A stretch of 64,000 nucleotides of DNA from Tamarix chinensis (GCA_030549775.1 CM060180.1:35003090-35067089); one strand, 5' to 3'. Numbered from the stretch's first letter, positions 10,566 to 22,211 are shown. The notes: generated by a model not told the origin, from the sequence alone. Program-made: numbers and translations.

Positions 10566-11592
10566 TGATGTGTGTAGGAGGATGGAATTCTCATATTGGT
10601 GATATTATGGCTCGATTACGTTGGTATTAATTAGAAGAAGGTTTGGTGATGCTATATGAGGGTTTAAAGTGTTTGAATAAGATGGAAGAATGATGATGGT
10701 GATTCGAATAAGATAAGTATGATTCGATGGTGATGGTTAACTAATGATGACGGTTTGAATAAGATGGATTAATTATGATATGGATTCAACAATGATATGT
10801 TCATGATGATGATAATTTGAAAGTTAGGGTTTAATGGAAGATGATGTTGTGAAGTAAGGGTTAGGGTTAGGGCTTACTTTAGATTTTAGGTTTAGGGTTA
10901 GGGTTGAGTTAGGGTTCGAAAAATGGGATTAGGGTTGAGTTAGGGTTCAAAAATGGGATTAGGGTTTCAAATGGTGGGTTAGGATTTCAAATGTTGAAAC
11001 CAATCTAGGGCTTCAATTAGCTTCGACTTAGGGTGATGTTTGGATGACAATGATGGATAAAAAAATGTTGATTATAGAGAGAAGAAAGGATAGGACTTAA
11101 TCTCTAATTCACATAGACAAAAAGATTACGATTTTCAAGCTTAATCATTCACACAGATCCAATTAACTTGAATTGAACTCACACATGATTCAAATTTTCA
11201 TTCACCTTTAATATTGCCTATCTATTCCTCATAATCATGGCTTTCAATGGATTATATAGCCAACATACCATTTATCTAAAAAGCAAAATTCAAAAAGATA
11301 TCAAGCTAAAATATATTATGCTACTTTATGTTAACTTTATGCTCTAGCTAATATCCAACCCTACTACTTAATTAATTAATTAGCTAAATTAATAATTACA
11401 CACATCCAAGATGAAAATATTACCCCCATGCATGCCATGCACATGCACGTAGACACTTAGTGGCTTGTTTGGTATGTTTCTAGCAACGTAACCATCTGTT
11501 TGTCTTCAATTTTTTGAGAGATACTTTCCAAATGAATAATAATTGGTTCCATAATTATGAAAGCCAATTCTTTAGTGTTTGCTGCTACATCA
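10566..11592 (-). repeat. Left LTR of element A (3' LTR in its own orientation)
   Basis: 1027 bp, beginning TGATGTGTGTAGG and ending CTACATCA. It aligns by eye along its full length with 26178-29848 once X3 is removed. The polypurine tract abuts it at 11593. It contains telomere-like TTAGGG runs at 10857-10985. The C-terminal end of the pol reading frame runs 136 bp into it. Confidence 0.85.
10857..10985 (+). repeat. Telomere-like (GGGTTA)n repeats inside the LTR
   Basis: Short runs of GGGTTAGGGTTAGGG and variants (GGGTTGAGTTAGGGTTC) recur through about 130 bp. The same cluster occurs in the right LTR (26461-26481 and 29190-29265), so it belongs to the LTR sequence and is not a true interstitial telomere. 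Confidence 0.8.
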
Positions 11593-12077
11593 TTCTCCCC
11601 ATGTTGATTTGAATTTACCCTCAAATTTACATCACTATAATAAGGGCTAATGTCTCCAACATTGAAAGTTCTTAATACCCCACCATATGATTCTGACAAA
11701 TCTAGCTCATAAGCACTTTCCCCAAACTTTTGAAGTACTTTGAAAGGACCATCCACCCTTGGCATAAGCTTGTGTTTCCTTAGGTGAGGAAATATCTCAT
11801 TCCTCAAGTGTAACCATACTAGATCTCCCAATTGAAAAACGTGTTGATTCCTATGCTTGTTTGCTCTCACCTTGTATACTTCATTTGCCTTCTCAATATT
11901 GTGCTTGATTTGTTGATGAAATTTTTTAAATAACTTCACTCTCTCTTGTGCATCATAACTCTTCAACATCTCGAACTCCAAAAGCTTTGCATTCATCATG
12001 GTAAGTACCATGGACCTCCTAGATAATGCATCCGCCACAACATTCTCTTTGCCATCCACATATCTTGTAGAGAACAC
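11457..12077 (-). pseudogene. Element A pol: RNase H end joined to integrase C-terminal tail (integrase core deleted)
   Basis: A single open minus-strand frame of 206 codons. It starts with the RNase H C-terminal signature GKENVVADALSRR (residues about 10-22). At about residues 34-40 it jumps to the region beyond the integrase core: NIEKANEVYKVRANKHRN, then FQLGDLVWLHLR, LMPRVDGPFKVL and a NVGDISPY ending. In intact gypsy elements several hundred residues holding the zinc finger and DDE core of integrase separate these parts. The deletion is in frame, so no stop marks it. The frame ends inside the LTR. The strand-transfer enzyme cannot have been made from this copy. Confidence 0.8.
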
Positions 12078-12118
12078 AAATGTTTGTAATAAGCTTGTCT
12101 ACTTAGCATGTCTTGGAC

Positions 12119-13327
12119 TCACCTCTTTTGACCATGTAGATACTTCAAACTCTCATGATCTGAGTGAAGTACAAAAGTCTTGGGTCTTAAGTAATGGCTC
12201 CATGTCTCCAAACAACACACAATAGCATGGAACTCTTTATCATAGGTCGAATAGTTGAGTCTCGCACCATTCAATTTTTCACTAAAGAAAGCAATCGGTT
12301 TCCTTTCTTGTGAGAGCATACCTCCAATGCCTACACCACTAGCATCACATGTTACTTTAAACAATTTATCGAAACACGGTAAAGATAATATTAGTGCATT
12401 TGTGAGCTTTGTCTTCAAGTCTTCAAAAGCATTTGTCACTTGATCATTCCAATTGAGCTCTCCTTTATTCATCAATTGTGTGATAGGTACTGTAATGGTA
12501 GAGAAGTCTTTGATAAACCTCTTATAGAATGAGGCCAGCCCATAGAAAATTCAAACTTTGTGGACATCAGTAGGAATATGCCATGTTTTTATAGCTTCTA
12601 CCTTTGTTGGATCAACTCTAATACCATCTCCACTCACAATATAACTAAGGAAAATCACCCTCCCTATCATAAAATCACATTTCCGAATCTTACCATAGAG
12701 ATTCACCTCTCTAAGCTTGTCAAATATCCTTTTTAAGTGTTGCATGTGCTCGAACTCACTCTCACTATATAACAAGATATCATCAAGGTAAAGAACAACA
12801 AAGACTCCAAGAAATGGTCTAAGTACCTTGGTCATCAATCTCATAAAGGAACTTGGTGCATAACATAGCCTAAATGGCATCACCAACTACTCATACAGCC
12901 CGTGCTTAGTCTTGAAAGTTTTCTTCCACTCTTCCACTTCCCTTATCCTCATTTAATGATAACCACTTCTAAGATTAATCTTCGAGAACACCTTTGCACC
13001 ATGCTACTCATCTAACACATCCAATCTTGGCATAAAAATCTGTACTTAATTGTGATGTTGTTGATTTCCCTTTAATCAATACACATCCTCCATGTACCAT
13101 CATTCTTAGGCACCAACAAAGTTGGAACTCTGCATGGACTCATACTCTCCCGAATATAGCATCAGTCTAACAACTCTTACACTTGTTTCTGTAGTTTCTT
13201 AACCTCCTCTGGATTGCATCTATAAGCCAGATTATTTTGTAATGGGACTCCTGACATATTAAACAATAGCATGCTCAATACCACTCAAAGGAGGTAGTCT
13301 ACTTGGCAACTCATCTAGAAAAACATA
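12119..13327 (-). pseudogene. Element A pol: reverse transcriptase and RNase H, with stops
   Basis: Minus-strand frames give, in order, the RT N-terminus (FLDELPSRLPPLSGIEHAIV at 13327-13260, continuing from 24219 across X1), weak middle RT with several stops (13250-12890), then MPFRLCYAPSSFMRLM and the catalytic YLDDILLYS block in 12886-12551. After a stop near 12545 comes the connection domain, and RNase H in 12475-12119 ([40 protein letters not shown]). In a live element this enzyme copies the RNA into DNA. Multiple stops and one apparent frame change make it non-functional. Confidence 0.85.
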
Positions 13328-14029
13328 TATAACACCCCCAAAATTCACTACTAAAAATTTTTATTTTATTAAAAGATTTAGCGAAAGCGAAATAACAAGA
13401 ATTGTGAATTTTGAGGATATTATAGCCACACTTAGTACCATACCGGTTCACTCCTACTGCTCCAGTACCAAGTGTTAAGGCTAAAAGAATAAAATACCAA
13501 TTGTTAGAAATCCAAATCATGTTAGAAATCAGAGTAGCACAGTAAACCATTTACAAGAATAAAAACCACCAATGGTGGTTACAAGAGTGAAGATTACATT
13601 TAAACCAAGAGTTAAAAGGGGAACAATAAAAACCCATCAAAATTCCGGATAATCCTTACGCTCTTTCCTGTTACCCACTTGAATAGCTCCTAGACAAGGA
13701 CCTGCAACTGCAAGGGATACTGCCCATTGAATAGGCAGGGGGCCACGAATGGAACCCTTCAGTACTATAATACTGAGACCATTTAAAAACACACTTAAAA
13801 GCAGGCCCGCAATGCAACACATGATACAAAGCTATATACATATATAACAAGATGTGCATGCATAACATTCACATCCTTAACAAGTCCATCAAATGTTAAT
13901 GAGTCGTAATGCAAAATCGACACTTTCGGGCCTTAAGCCATGTCATAGTGTAAAATCAATACTTTCGGGCCTTAAGCCATTAGTCCATCATTATTCAATC
14001 ATCTCTTAAATTTTATGTCCATGTGAATG

Positions 14030-14347
14030 CGGGAACCCCACTATTATATCCGATGGATCAGTCACTTATAGGAAAGAACGCACCTAACCACTATTATATA
14101 CCGATGGATCGATCTCTAAGGCAAAACGCCCCTAGCCACTATTATGTTGGTGGATCGGTCTAGCCCCGACTCTCATGGTGTTCCACTGTAAGTATTTAGT
14201 GCCTTTTATGTGTCTTATCAAACTTAGGGTTTGGGTTATTGAACTCGGGATCTCCCACTATTATAACCGGTGGATCGGTCACTTATAGGGCATAATGCAC
14301 CTAACCACTATTATATACCAGTGGATTAGTCTCTAGGGCACCCCGAC
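14030..14347 (+). repeat. X1 motif block: CCACTATTAT..CCGGTGGATCGGTC copies
   Basis: Five copies start near 14037, 14088, 14134, 14254 and 14303. The sixth, cut off by X2, is at about 19356-19381. They fall in two groups of three. Each group ends with a phrase like CCCGACTC..., then TTCCACT-T-AAGT and a TTAGTG. The core CCAC...GTGG could pair as a short stem. Confidence 0.75.
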
Positions 14348-14984
14348 TGTAACACCCCAAAATTCACAATTTTTTTTTAAAACGGAAGCAATTAAGATAG
14401 AAACACTTAAAACCTGTGAATTCTGTGAATGTTACCACCACACTTAGTACCAGACCGGTTCTCTCCGACCGTTCCAGTACCAAGTGCTAAGGCTAAAGAA
14501 AAGATTTATGTTAAATTCAAATTAACAATTCATAAAAGAATTTGAAAGATCATACAACAAAATCAGAGTACGCATAAACGTTTATTAACACTTTTAACTT
14601 TCAAATAGAAATACATTTAAACAAGATAAAACCCAATGGGTCAAATTCCGGATTGCCTACTCACTCAAGTCAGGCCTGCCACCCCAAAACAGTCTCTGAT
14701 CTTAAACCTGCACAAGAGGTCTGCTCCCCACCATCAGTGGATCATCACAGGACCCATCAACCAAGGTAGTATCAGTACGGGTCCAGTACTGAGTAAGGTG
14801 ACTTGATCATTAAGGCCAACACATAAACACATAAGCCATGCAGGACGTAAAAGAGCATATTCATAAATGCATATGATCAACCAGGTAAAAGTACAAAGGC
14901 TCAATAATCCATATTAATTACTTAATTAATCTTTTATCAAAAGTCGATACACACCATGCCTTTTATCAAATCCATGTAAGTACA

Positions 14985-15330
14985 GGAACACCCCACTATT
15001 ATTGCCGGTGGGCCGGTCACTTGCGGGACAAAGTCCACACCACTATTATTTGTCGGTGGATCGGTCACTTGCGGGACAAAGTCCACACCACTATTCCTGA
15101 CCGGTGGATCGGTCTGGTTCCTGCTCACATGGTGTTCCACTGTAAGTAAATAATGTCTTCCCACTTATTATCAACATGTATAGTTTGGTTTGTTGAGCTC
15201 GGGATCCCCCACTATTTTAGCCGGTGGATCGGTCACTAGGGTAACATACCCTACCACTATTAAGCCGGTGGATCGATCTCCAAGTTACCGCAGTACCTGG
15301 CCACTATTATGCCAGTGGATCGGTCTGGGC
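14985..15330 (+). repeat. X2 motif block, six copies in two triads
   Basis: Copies start near 14991, 15039, 15088, 15209, 15254 and 15300, with consensus CCACTATTATnCCGGTGG then ATCGGTC. Triad 1 ends with a CATGGTGTTCCACTGTAAGT phrase. Triad 2 ends with CACTTTACGTGATTA. Spacing within a triad is about 45-50 bp and matches X1. Confidence 0.8.
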
Positions 15331-15479
15331 CCGGCTCAACATCTTTCACTTTACGTGATTAATATCTTAAGTATCTTATTCAAAGACTTTTACCCTAGAC
15401 ATGCATAAATCACCACACATCACAATTACACTTTAATCACCATATACACATGATAACACCAAAAACCCTAATCAGCCAC

Positions 15480-16270
15480 CATATACCTCAATTAACCACA
15501 ACAAACCATAATTCAGTCTCCTCCATACCCTTATAATGTCTTACGTATTATTTTTCACCCAAAACATTCAAACACCCAAATAACTCTTCTACTTCCTCCC
15601 TTACATCCCAAATCAACTTTTCACACGTAAATTTCACTTCCATGCAAACATTAATCTCCCCATGCAAACCTTTGAACCGTTTTCATGCAAACCCTAAAAT
15701 TCCACGTGAAACCCTAAATTCAACCATGCAAACCCTAATACCGCCATTCAACCATCAATATCACCATGTAAATCCTAATACCTCCATACAACTATAATTA
15801 CCACCATACAAACCTTAATATCATCATACAAACCCTAATACTAACATACATCCATTAATACCACTAGGTAAACCCTAGATTCCGTCATACCAAACCATAA
15901 ATTCAATCCAACCAAAACCAAAGATTCACCCATTCCAAACCCTAAATTCAAACCATAAATATTCTTCCATACCAAACCCTAAATTCAAGCCATAAAGATT
16001 CATCCATACCAACCTTACATTAAATCCTCACAAAACCAAAGAATCATCCTTACCAACCCTAAATTCAAACCATACCAACCCAAAGATTCAAATCATATAA
16101 AAGCCAAAGATTTTTCCTCATACTACAATTGATTAGGTTCTCCCCTTTCATAACCACAAATTAGATTCTTCTATACAAAACCATAAGTTAGATTCTTCCA
16201 CATAAAATCATAAATTAGAACCTCTCAAGAAAAACTATAAATTGAATTCCCCCAAGCAAATCATAAATTA
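15480..16270 (+). repeat. C-rich, A-rich degenerate repeats (AAACCCTAAAT-like) in X2
   Basis: Loose repetition of phrases such as CATACAAACCCTAATA and CCAAACCCTAAATTCAA. The AAACCCTA units resemble plant telomere sequence but are spaced irregularly within longer units. Confidence 0.5.
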
Positions 16271-16650
16271 GATTCCCCCATATAATATCATAAATTACAT
16301 TTTCCCAAATAACATCATGAATTAGATTCTCCCAAACAAATTATAAATTAACTCTCCCAATCAAATCATAACTTAAATTCTCCCATATAATATTATAAAT
16401 TACATTCTCCCAAATAACATCATAAACTAAATTCTCCCAAACAAATTATAAATTAACTCTCCCAATCAAATCATAACTTAAATTATCCCATATAATATTA
16501 TAAATTACATTCTCCCAAATAACATCATACACTAAATTCTCCCAAACAAACCATAATTTAATTCTCCCAATCAATCATAAATTAAATTCTCCCATATAAT
16601 ATCATAAATTAAATTCTCCCAAATAGCATCATAAACTAGATTATTCCTTA
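16270..16650 (+). repeat. Tandem repeat of about 104-105 bp in X2
   Basis: The phrase TCCCATATAATAT recurs at about 16276, 16381, 16486 and 16590, giving a period of 104-105 bp over about 3.5 copies. Each unit is itself made of four related parts of about 26 bp, each with an ATTCTCCCA.. core followed by AT.ATAAATTA. Confidence 0.8.
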
Positions 16651-17239
16651 TAAAACCATAAAATTTAGGTCAACTCATTTCCCTTAGTCAACTTCTTTCC
16701 CCATCCTCCTTTTTCATCCTTCCTCTCACACAAACCACATCGACTTCCTCACATACACAACACATATCATCACACATAATTAATACACATACCATGCACA
16801 ACATACTTCAACTCCAAGTCATACCACATATAAAATATTTAATTATAATAAACATTAGATACATAACATGCGAAACACATAATATACATAAGCACATAAA
16901 TGGCCTTAGCACTCCTTACCTAAAACGACACCGGTCTTGGAGCACGCTCCTATGCTTCCTTAGGGTTTTGACTGGTTTTACCTATTTTGAGAGAAAAGCT
17001 AAAATTAGACTCTCTCCTATCAAAATTAATATTAAACACTAATTTAATATAAGAATAGTTTTTTTATATAAAATAATAATAACAAAAATACCAAAATAAT
17101 ATCAATATTAATATTAATAAGAATAATAAAATAGTAGAAATAATAATAAAAAGGCATTAATCAAAAATAAAGTGAAATAAGGGATTCGGATCCTTTATCA
17201 AAATAACACTAAAAAGATTATTTGTAAAATAAATAACCC

Positions 17240-17247
17240 AATTCAGA

Positions 17248-17288
<41 letters not shown>

Positions 17289-17430
17289 TTATGATAATAA
17301 TAATGATAATAATAGTAACATTATTAACAACACTAATGTTAAAATATTTGTATTAATAATAATAATAACTAAGAATAATGGAAATTCGAAGTAGAAAATA
17401 ATAATAATAATAATAATAATAATTATACTT
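17240..17430. repeat. (AAT)n microsatellites in X2
   Basis: Uninterrupted AAT/ATA trinucleotide runs lie at about 17247-17285 and 17397-17423 inside a longer AT-rich block. Confidence 0.9.
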
Positions 17431-17649
17431 ATAACATTTTAATATTAATAATAGTAATTATAGAAATAATAAGAAGAATAATAATAAAATCGAATTAAAA
17501 TATATTAGGCTTCAGCCCTCAACATAAATAATAATAAAATATTAATACTAATAATAATAATAATGCATATTAAAATATAAATATTAAGAATAATAATAAT
17601 AGTATTTATATGTAAATAATTGAAATAAAATAATTTAAGGGTTATAAAA

Positions 17650-18910
17650 AATAGGGAAAATAGCCGAGAGGGTCTAGGGTTCAACCAAATGTTGGTGGGG
17701 ATAGGCGGCACCGGCGGTGGCGCACGGAGGTGGCGGCGGTGGCCGGAAAGAGGAAAGAAAGAGGGGAAAGTTGCATGCTGGGAATAAGATAGGAAGAATT
17801 AAAATGGGAGCTGGGTTGTTTTGAGTTCCTTAGAAGGAGAGGGACAGAATAGAGGTGGTAGCGCAGCCAAAGGTGGCGGCGCACGGCGGCGGCGGCGGTG
17901 GCCGAATGGAGGAGAAGAAGGAGGAGAGAGGAGGAGAGGGAGAAAAAGGAAAATAAAGGTATGGGGAGGTAGAGGAGGGTCTGCAGAAGATTTTGGAGGT
18001 GAAAGAAGAGGCAGAAACGGCGGAATAGGCGGCTAAGGGTGGTTCGAAGGGCGGCAGAGGCTGGAAAACAGGTTGGTCGAGATGGGAAGTTCGCACAGTC
18101 GGGGAGGATTGTGCAGAAAGAATCGAGGGTGATGAATGCTTTGGTTAGCTAGAGGAAAATGCAAGGATGACACGGGTAGCCAGGGATAGCGGTGAAGTTC
18201 GCCGGAGACGGCGAAAGAGGCGTCTGAAGTGGTGGCGGTGGCAAGGTTGGGCATTTCTGGGTAAGAAACAAAAGCTCGGTACAGGGCTATTATGGGGGAT
18301 ATTTATAGGCTTTAGAAGAGATTTTAGGGTTTTGTGGGTCGGCTACGGGGTAAGGCAGGTAGAGTTTGGGTCAAAGGTGGCGAGGTCGGCCGGTGGGAGT
18401 CAAAACGGGCAAGGGTGGGTTGGCGGAAAGAGAGAGAGAATCGCGCGAGAATAGGGGAGTGTTGGTTGGGTCTGTGTGGTCATCGAATCAAGGGGAAGAG
18501 AAAGGGAGGAGAACGGTCGGTCAAGACGGGCGAGATCGCCGGCGAAAGTCTTGGACGGGCGGCGTTCGAAGTTGCAGGTCGGTGGTGGCTGAAGAAAGAA
18601 GAAGAAGATGGGGGGGCTGGACCGGGCAACCGGGAAAAGAAAAGAAAGAAAAATAACGACCGGGCCGGTCGGCTGGGCGAAGAGGGTAAAGTTCATTAAA
18701 CAAAACGACACATTTCAGTGAAACGAAATCCAAAACGCGGCGCTGGGGAAGGGAGGCAGGCGTCGGCCGCGCGGGCTAGGCCGCACCACAGGAAAGGAAG
18801 CAGAGGCGGGGACTGGGCCGTGGAAGAGGCAGCCCAAACAGGGAAAAGGGGAGGAAAAAGAAAAAGAAAAGAAGAAAGAAAAAGAAAGAAGAAAAGGAAA
18901 ACGAAGAAGG
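17650..18910 (+). other. Purine-rich, GC-rich module of X2
   Basis: About 1.25 kb whose plus strand is dominated by G and A (GGAGGAAGAAG, GGCGGCGG, AAAGAAGAAAAGG), in sharp contrast to AT-rich flanks. Several frames stay open on both strands (for example minus 18096-17830 and 18711-18400, plus 18334-18699) only because stops are rare in such sequence. They are low-complexity and differ between X copies, so I do not call genes. A TATA-like site lies inside at about 18297. Confidence 0.6.
18294..18310 (+). promoter_or_regulatory. Candidate TATA box of X2
   Basis: GGGGATATTTATAGGC in the purine-rich module, about 20 bp after an AAAGCTCGGTACAGGG phrase. X3 has GAGGGGTATTTATACTAG at the equivalent place (28435-28452). 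Conservation of position and sequence suggests the core promoter of the LTR, reading rightwards. Confidence 0.4.
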
Positions 18911-20269
18911 GAAAAAGGAAAAATAATAATATTGGGTATTTAAATTATTTAAAGTATTTGATATATTTAAAAATAATAATATTTAAATAAAATAATATTT
19001 AAATCTCTTTTTAGGCTAAATTAGGATTTTTAAAAGATTTTTTTATAAATTCCTTTTTAATTAGCAAACACCTTAATTTTCTCCAATTAAATTATTTATA
19101 AAATTAATATTAATTTGAAACTATTTTCTCCTTCTTATTTTAAATAAAATAATTTATTTAATTAATTTTCAAAATAAAATGCTTAATTAGCTAAATTACC
19201 CAAATTCTCTTCTAATAAAAATACTTATAAATTTCTTCTTGATTTGCCCTAATTAATTCAATTTAAAAATAATTTATTTAAATAATTCTTATAATAAATA
19301 TCCTTTAAATGTAGTTTATAAAATTAGAAATTTTCGGGGCATTTCACCGACACCTAGCCACTATTATACCGGTGGATCGGTCTGGGTCCGACTCAATAAT
19401 CTTCCACTTTAAGTGATTAGTGTCTTATTCGTGTTTTATTCAAAATTATTTCACCCTTGACATGCATGTCACCGACCTCTATTCTATCCTCCCGAGAGGG
19501 CCCGTCCCATATCTTGAGACATTTGTGCCTCTTATCACACCCCGACATCCATTCCCCCTTACATTTACTCATAACAAAAACCCAACTCCTAAGGGTATGG
19601 GTTAAGGCCCATCACCTTATGACATTCAAATTCTCTTCCTAACACTCTCTGGGGTTTCCCTTGAAACCCTAATCGGACCTATATGGCCCAACCTTTCTTT
19701 TATCTTACCACACCTCATCTTATTTAGATTCCACCCAAGTTTTATCACTCTACTCATCAATTATACACGTAACCGTAAAACCCTAGTTACCGCTCAAACC
19801 CTAACACCTTTCTTACGTAGGGATTATCCCATGCAAACCCTAGAAACCTCCCATGCAAGAGTTGCATCACTCATTCATTTTGATCAAAATCTCCTTCTAT
19901 TTCCCCCCTCATGGATCATGAGATAATAAGGTCAATCACGTGTCCCCTTAGTCAACTCACTTCCTATTTATTCTTTTTTATCCTTTCACCCCATATTATA
20001 TTATTAAACACCCTAGCATGCATGTCCTAGAGGGTCACATCAGATAATATCGTACGCACAACATATGTAATCATCATCCACAAGCCATAAGGAAGTCACA
20101 CAAGCATACATCACTTGAATTTGTGCTACAAATGATTAATCATTAAGCATAAAGTACACAATATGACATAACACATGGCACACGAGGCATATAATACACA
20201 CATTGTTGTTCTTAGCTACATCCCTATTCGGTTTGAGTTACCAAGTTATCTCCCACACTTATTAGGTCA

Positions 20270-21560
20270 CCAATCACCCTTTATAATTGTTATACTTATC
20301 ATAATTTCCATTTGGTTGGTTAGATTACCGAATTGCCCTTCTCCTTTGTTATAATTACTAAATTACCCTTTAGTTGGATAAATTATCAAATTTCCCTTCT
20401 ACATTATCATAATTACCAATTTGTCCTTTAGTTGGTTAAATCACTAAATTACCCTTTTGCAATCTCATAATTGCCAGATTGCCCTTATCCACTATTATAA
20501 TTACCAAATTACCCTTATTCATTATCATAATTACCAAATTACCCTTTTGTTGGTTAATTTACCAAATTACCCTTCTCCATTATCATAATTACCATTTTAC
20601 CCTTTTCAATTATTATAATTACCATTTTACCCTTCTCTATTATTATAAATACCAATTCACCCTTCTCCATAATTATAATTATTAATTTACCCTTCTCCAT
20701 AATTATAATTACCAAATTACCCTTTGCCATTACTATAATTACCACTTTATCCTTTTATTTATAAAATTATTATAAATACCAAATTACCCTTCTCCATAAT
20801 TACAATTGCTAATTTACCTTTCTCCATTATTATAAATACCAACTTACCCTTCTCCATTAATATAATTACCAATTTGCCATTCTCCATTATTATAATTACC
20901 AATTTGCCCTTCTACATTATTATAAATACCAATTTACCCTTCTCCATTATTATAAATACCAATTTACCTTTCTCCATTATTATAATTATTAATTTACCCT
21001 TCTCCATTATTATAAATACCATTCTCCATTATTATAAATACCAATTTACCTTTCTCCATAATTATAATTATTAATTTACCCTTCTCCATAATTATAATTA
21101 CTAACTTACCCTTCTTCATTATTATAGATACCAATTCACCCTTTTCCATAATTAAAATTATTAATTTACCCTTCTCCATAACTATAATTACCAAATTACC
21201 CTTTACCATTACTACAATTACCACTTTATCCTTTTATTTATAAAATTACTATTTTTCCCTTTACTTTCAAAATTACAATTTTATCCTTTACCTCCAAAAT
21301 TACCATTTTACCCCTTACTTCTAAAATTACAATAATATCCTTTTATTTATAAAATTACCATTTTACCTCTTACTTCCAAAGCTACCATTTTTCCCTTTAC
21401 TTACAAAATTACCATATTGACCTTTACTTCTAAAATTACCATTTTTTCATTTACTTATAAAAATTACCATAATACCCCTTTTACTTACAAATTACAATTT
21501 TATCATTTTACTTATAAAATTATCATTTTACCCTTTTCTTCTGAATTGCCATCTTACCCC
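20270..21560 (+). repeat. Tandem array of about 25-30-bp units in X1
   Basis: Roughly 40 degenerate copies of a unit like TTACCCTTCTCCATTATTAT followed by AATTACCAA. From about 21240 the unit drifts to ATTTTACC.TTTACTT.CAAAA. Spacing varies, and there is no spacer/direct-repeat split. It occupies the same slot as the 105-bp array in X2 but has a different unit sequence. Confidence 0.85.
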
Positions 21561-21775
21561 CTTATTACACCACTTTGATTAAATTAAACATCACTACATG
21601 GAATAGTAATATTAATACTCCATTCACAATATCCAACTCCTCCAACTATTATATTTTAATATAATACTTATTAGCACCCACACATATTAGGCCACATTCT
21701 TACACAAGACATATTACAAAAATGCCCCTGGGGCTCACAATAATATTATTCATGCATAAATGGTCACAATAACAT

Positions 21776-21783
21776 AATATAAC
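21776..21783. repeat. Left 8-bp target duplication of the hAT-type MITE (AATATAAC)
   Basis: AATATAAC directly precedes the terminal inverted repeat. The identical octamer follows the element at 22212-22219. Confidence 0.9.
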
Positions 21784-22211
21784 TAGGGATGTAAATGGGG
21801 TGGATTTTACCCGAAACCCAACGAATATTTAAACGGATATGGATGATGGAAAAAAAATATCTATCGGGTTCGAGTACAGATACGGGTATGGGATATCTAT
21901 ACCTGTACCCGTATCCATATCCATACTCGTTTACCAGATATATAATTACCCTTTTACCCTTAAATTTAAAATAAATATATTATAAATTAAGGTTAAAATT
22001 ATCATTTGGCTTAACTATAAATGGGTTTATCCGTCGGGTAATGGATTTATCCACTGGATAATATCCATTAATGGGTAAACGGATAATCCATCGGGTAATG
22101 GATATCCAACGGATACGGATATGGATTCGGGTATGGGTACAGATTCGGGTACGGATTTTCTTAATGGGCATGGATATGGGTATGGGTATACCCACCCCGT
22201 TTACATCCCTA
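21784..22211. mobile_element. hAT-type MITE, 428 bp, in X1
   Basis: Left end TAGGGATGTAAATGGGGTGG. The right end, read on the minus strand, is TAGGGATGTAAACGGGGTGG: 19 of 20 bases match. It is flanked by a perfect 8-bp duplication AATATAAC. An 8-bp duplication and a TAGGG-type end fit hAT superfamily non-autonomous elements. The interior is quasi-repetitive (GGATAYGGATATGGGTA) and pairs with itself, and no transposase is present. It must be younger than X1. Confidence 0.9.

Larger units (their letters stand above)
14348..19346 (+). mobile_element. X2: 4999-bp solo-LTR-like unit nested in X1
   Basis: Begins TGTAACACCCCAAAATTCAC and ends GGGGCATTTCA. It is flanked by a perfect 5-bp duplication CCGAC (14343-14347 and 19347-19351) that falls inside the X1 motif block. 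Its 5' part (to about 14510) parallels X1 13328-13490, including ACACTTAGTACCA.ACCGGTT and CCAGTACCAAGTG.TAAGGCTAAA. It carries the same six-motif block, a different tandem array (16270-16650), AAT microsatellites, a purine-rich module (17650-18910) and an AT-rich 3' end. There is no coding domain. I interpret it as a solo LTR of a retrotransposon with roughly 5-kb LTRs. A non-autonomous element of another kind with TG...CA ends cannot be excluded. Confidence 0.8.

Noticed and set aside
10857..10985. True interstitial telomere or chromosome-fusion scar
   Set aside because: The runs are short and TTAGGG-phased, and they recur at the same place in both LTRs of element A, so they belong to the element.
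17820..18990. Many overlapping open frames of 60-120 codons on both strands
   Set aside because: They arise from a purine-rich GC module where stops are rare. Products are low-complexity (poly Arg/Gly/Lys or Pro/Ser), overlap each other, and are not conserved in X1 or X3.
20479..21224. Open frames with repeating IIIIT/KLPFS peptides
   Set aside because: Translation of a tandem array, no protein signature.
20270..21560. Regular short repeats resembling a CRISPR array
   Set aside because: Units are degenerate, adjacent and of varying length with no distinct spacers. The context is a plant retroelement LTR.
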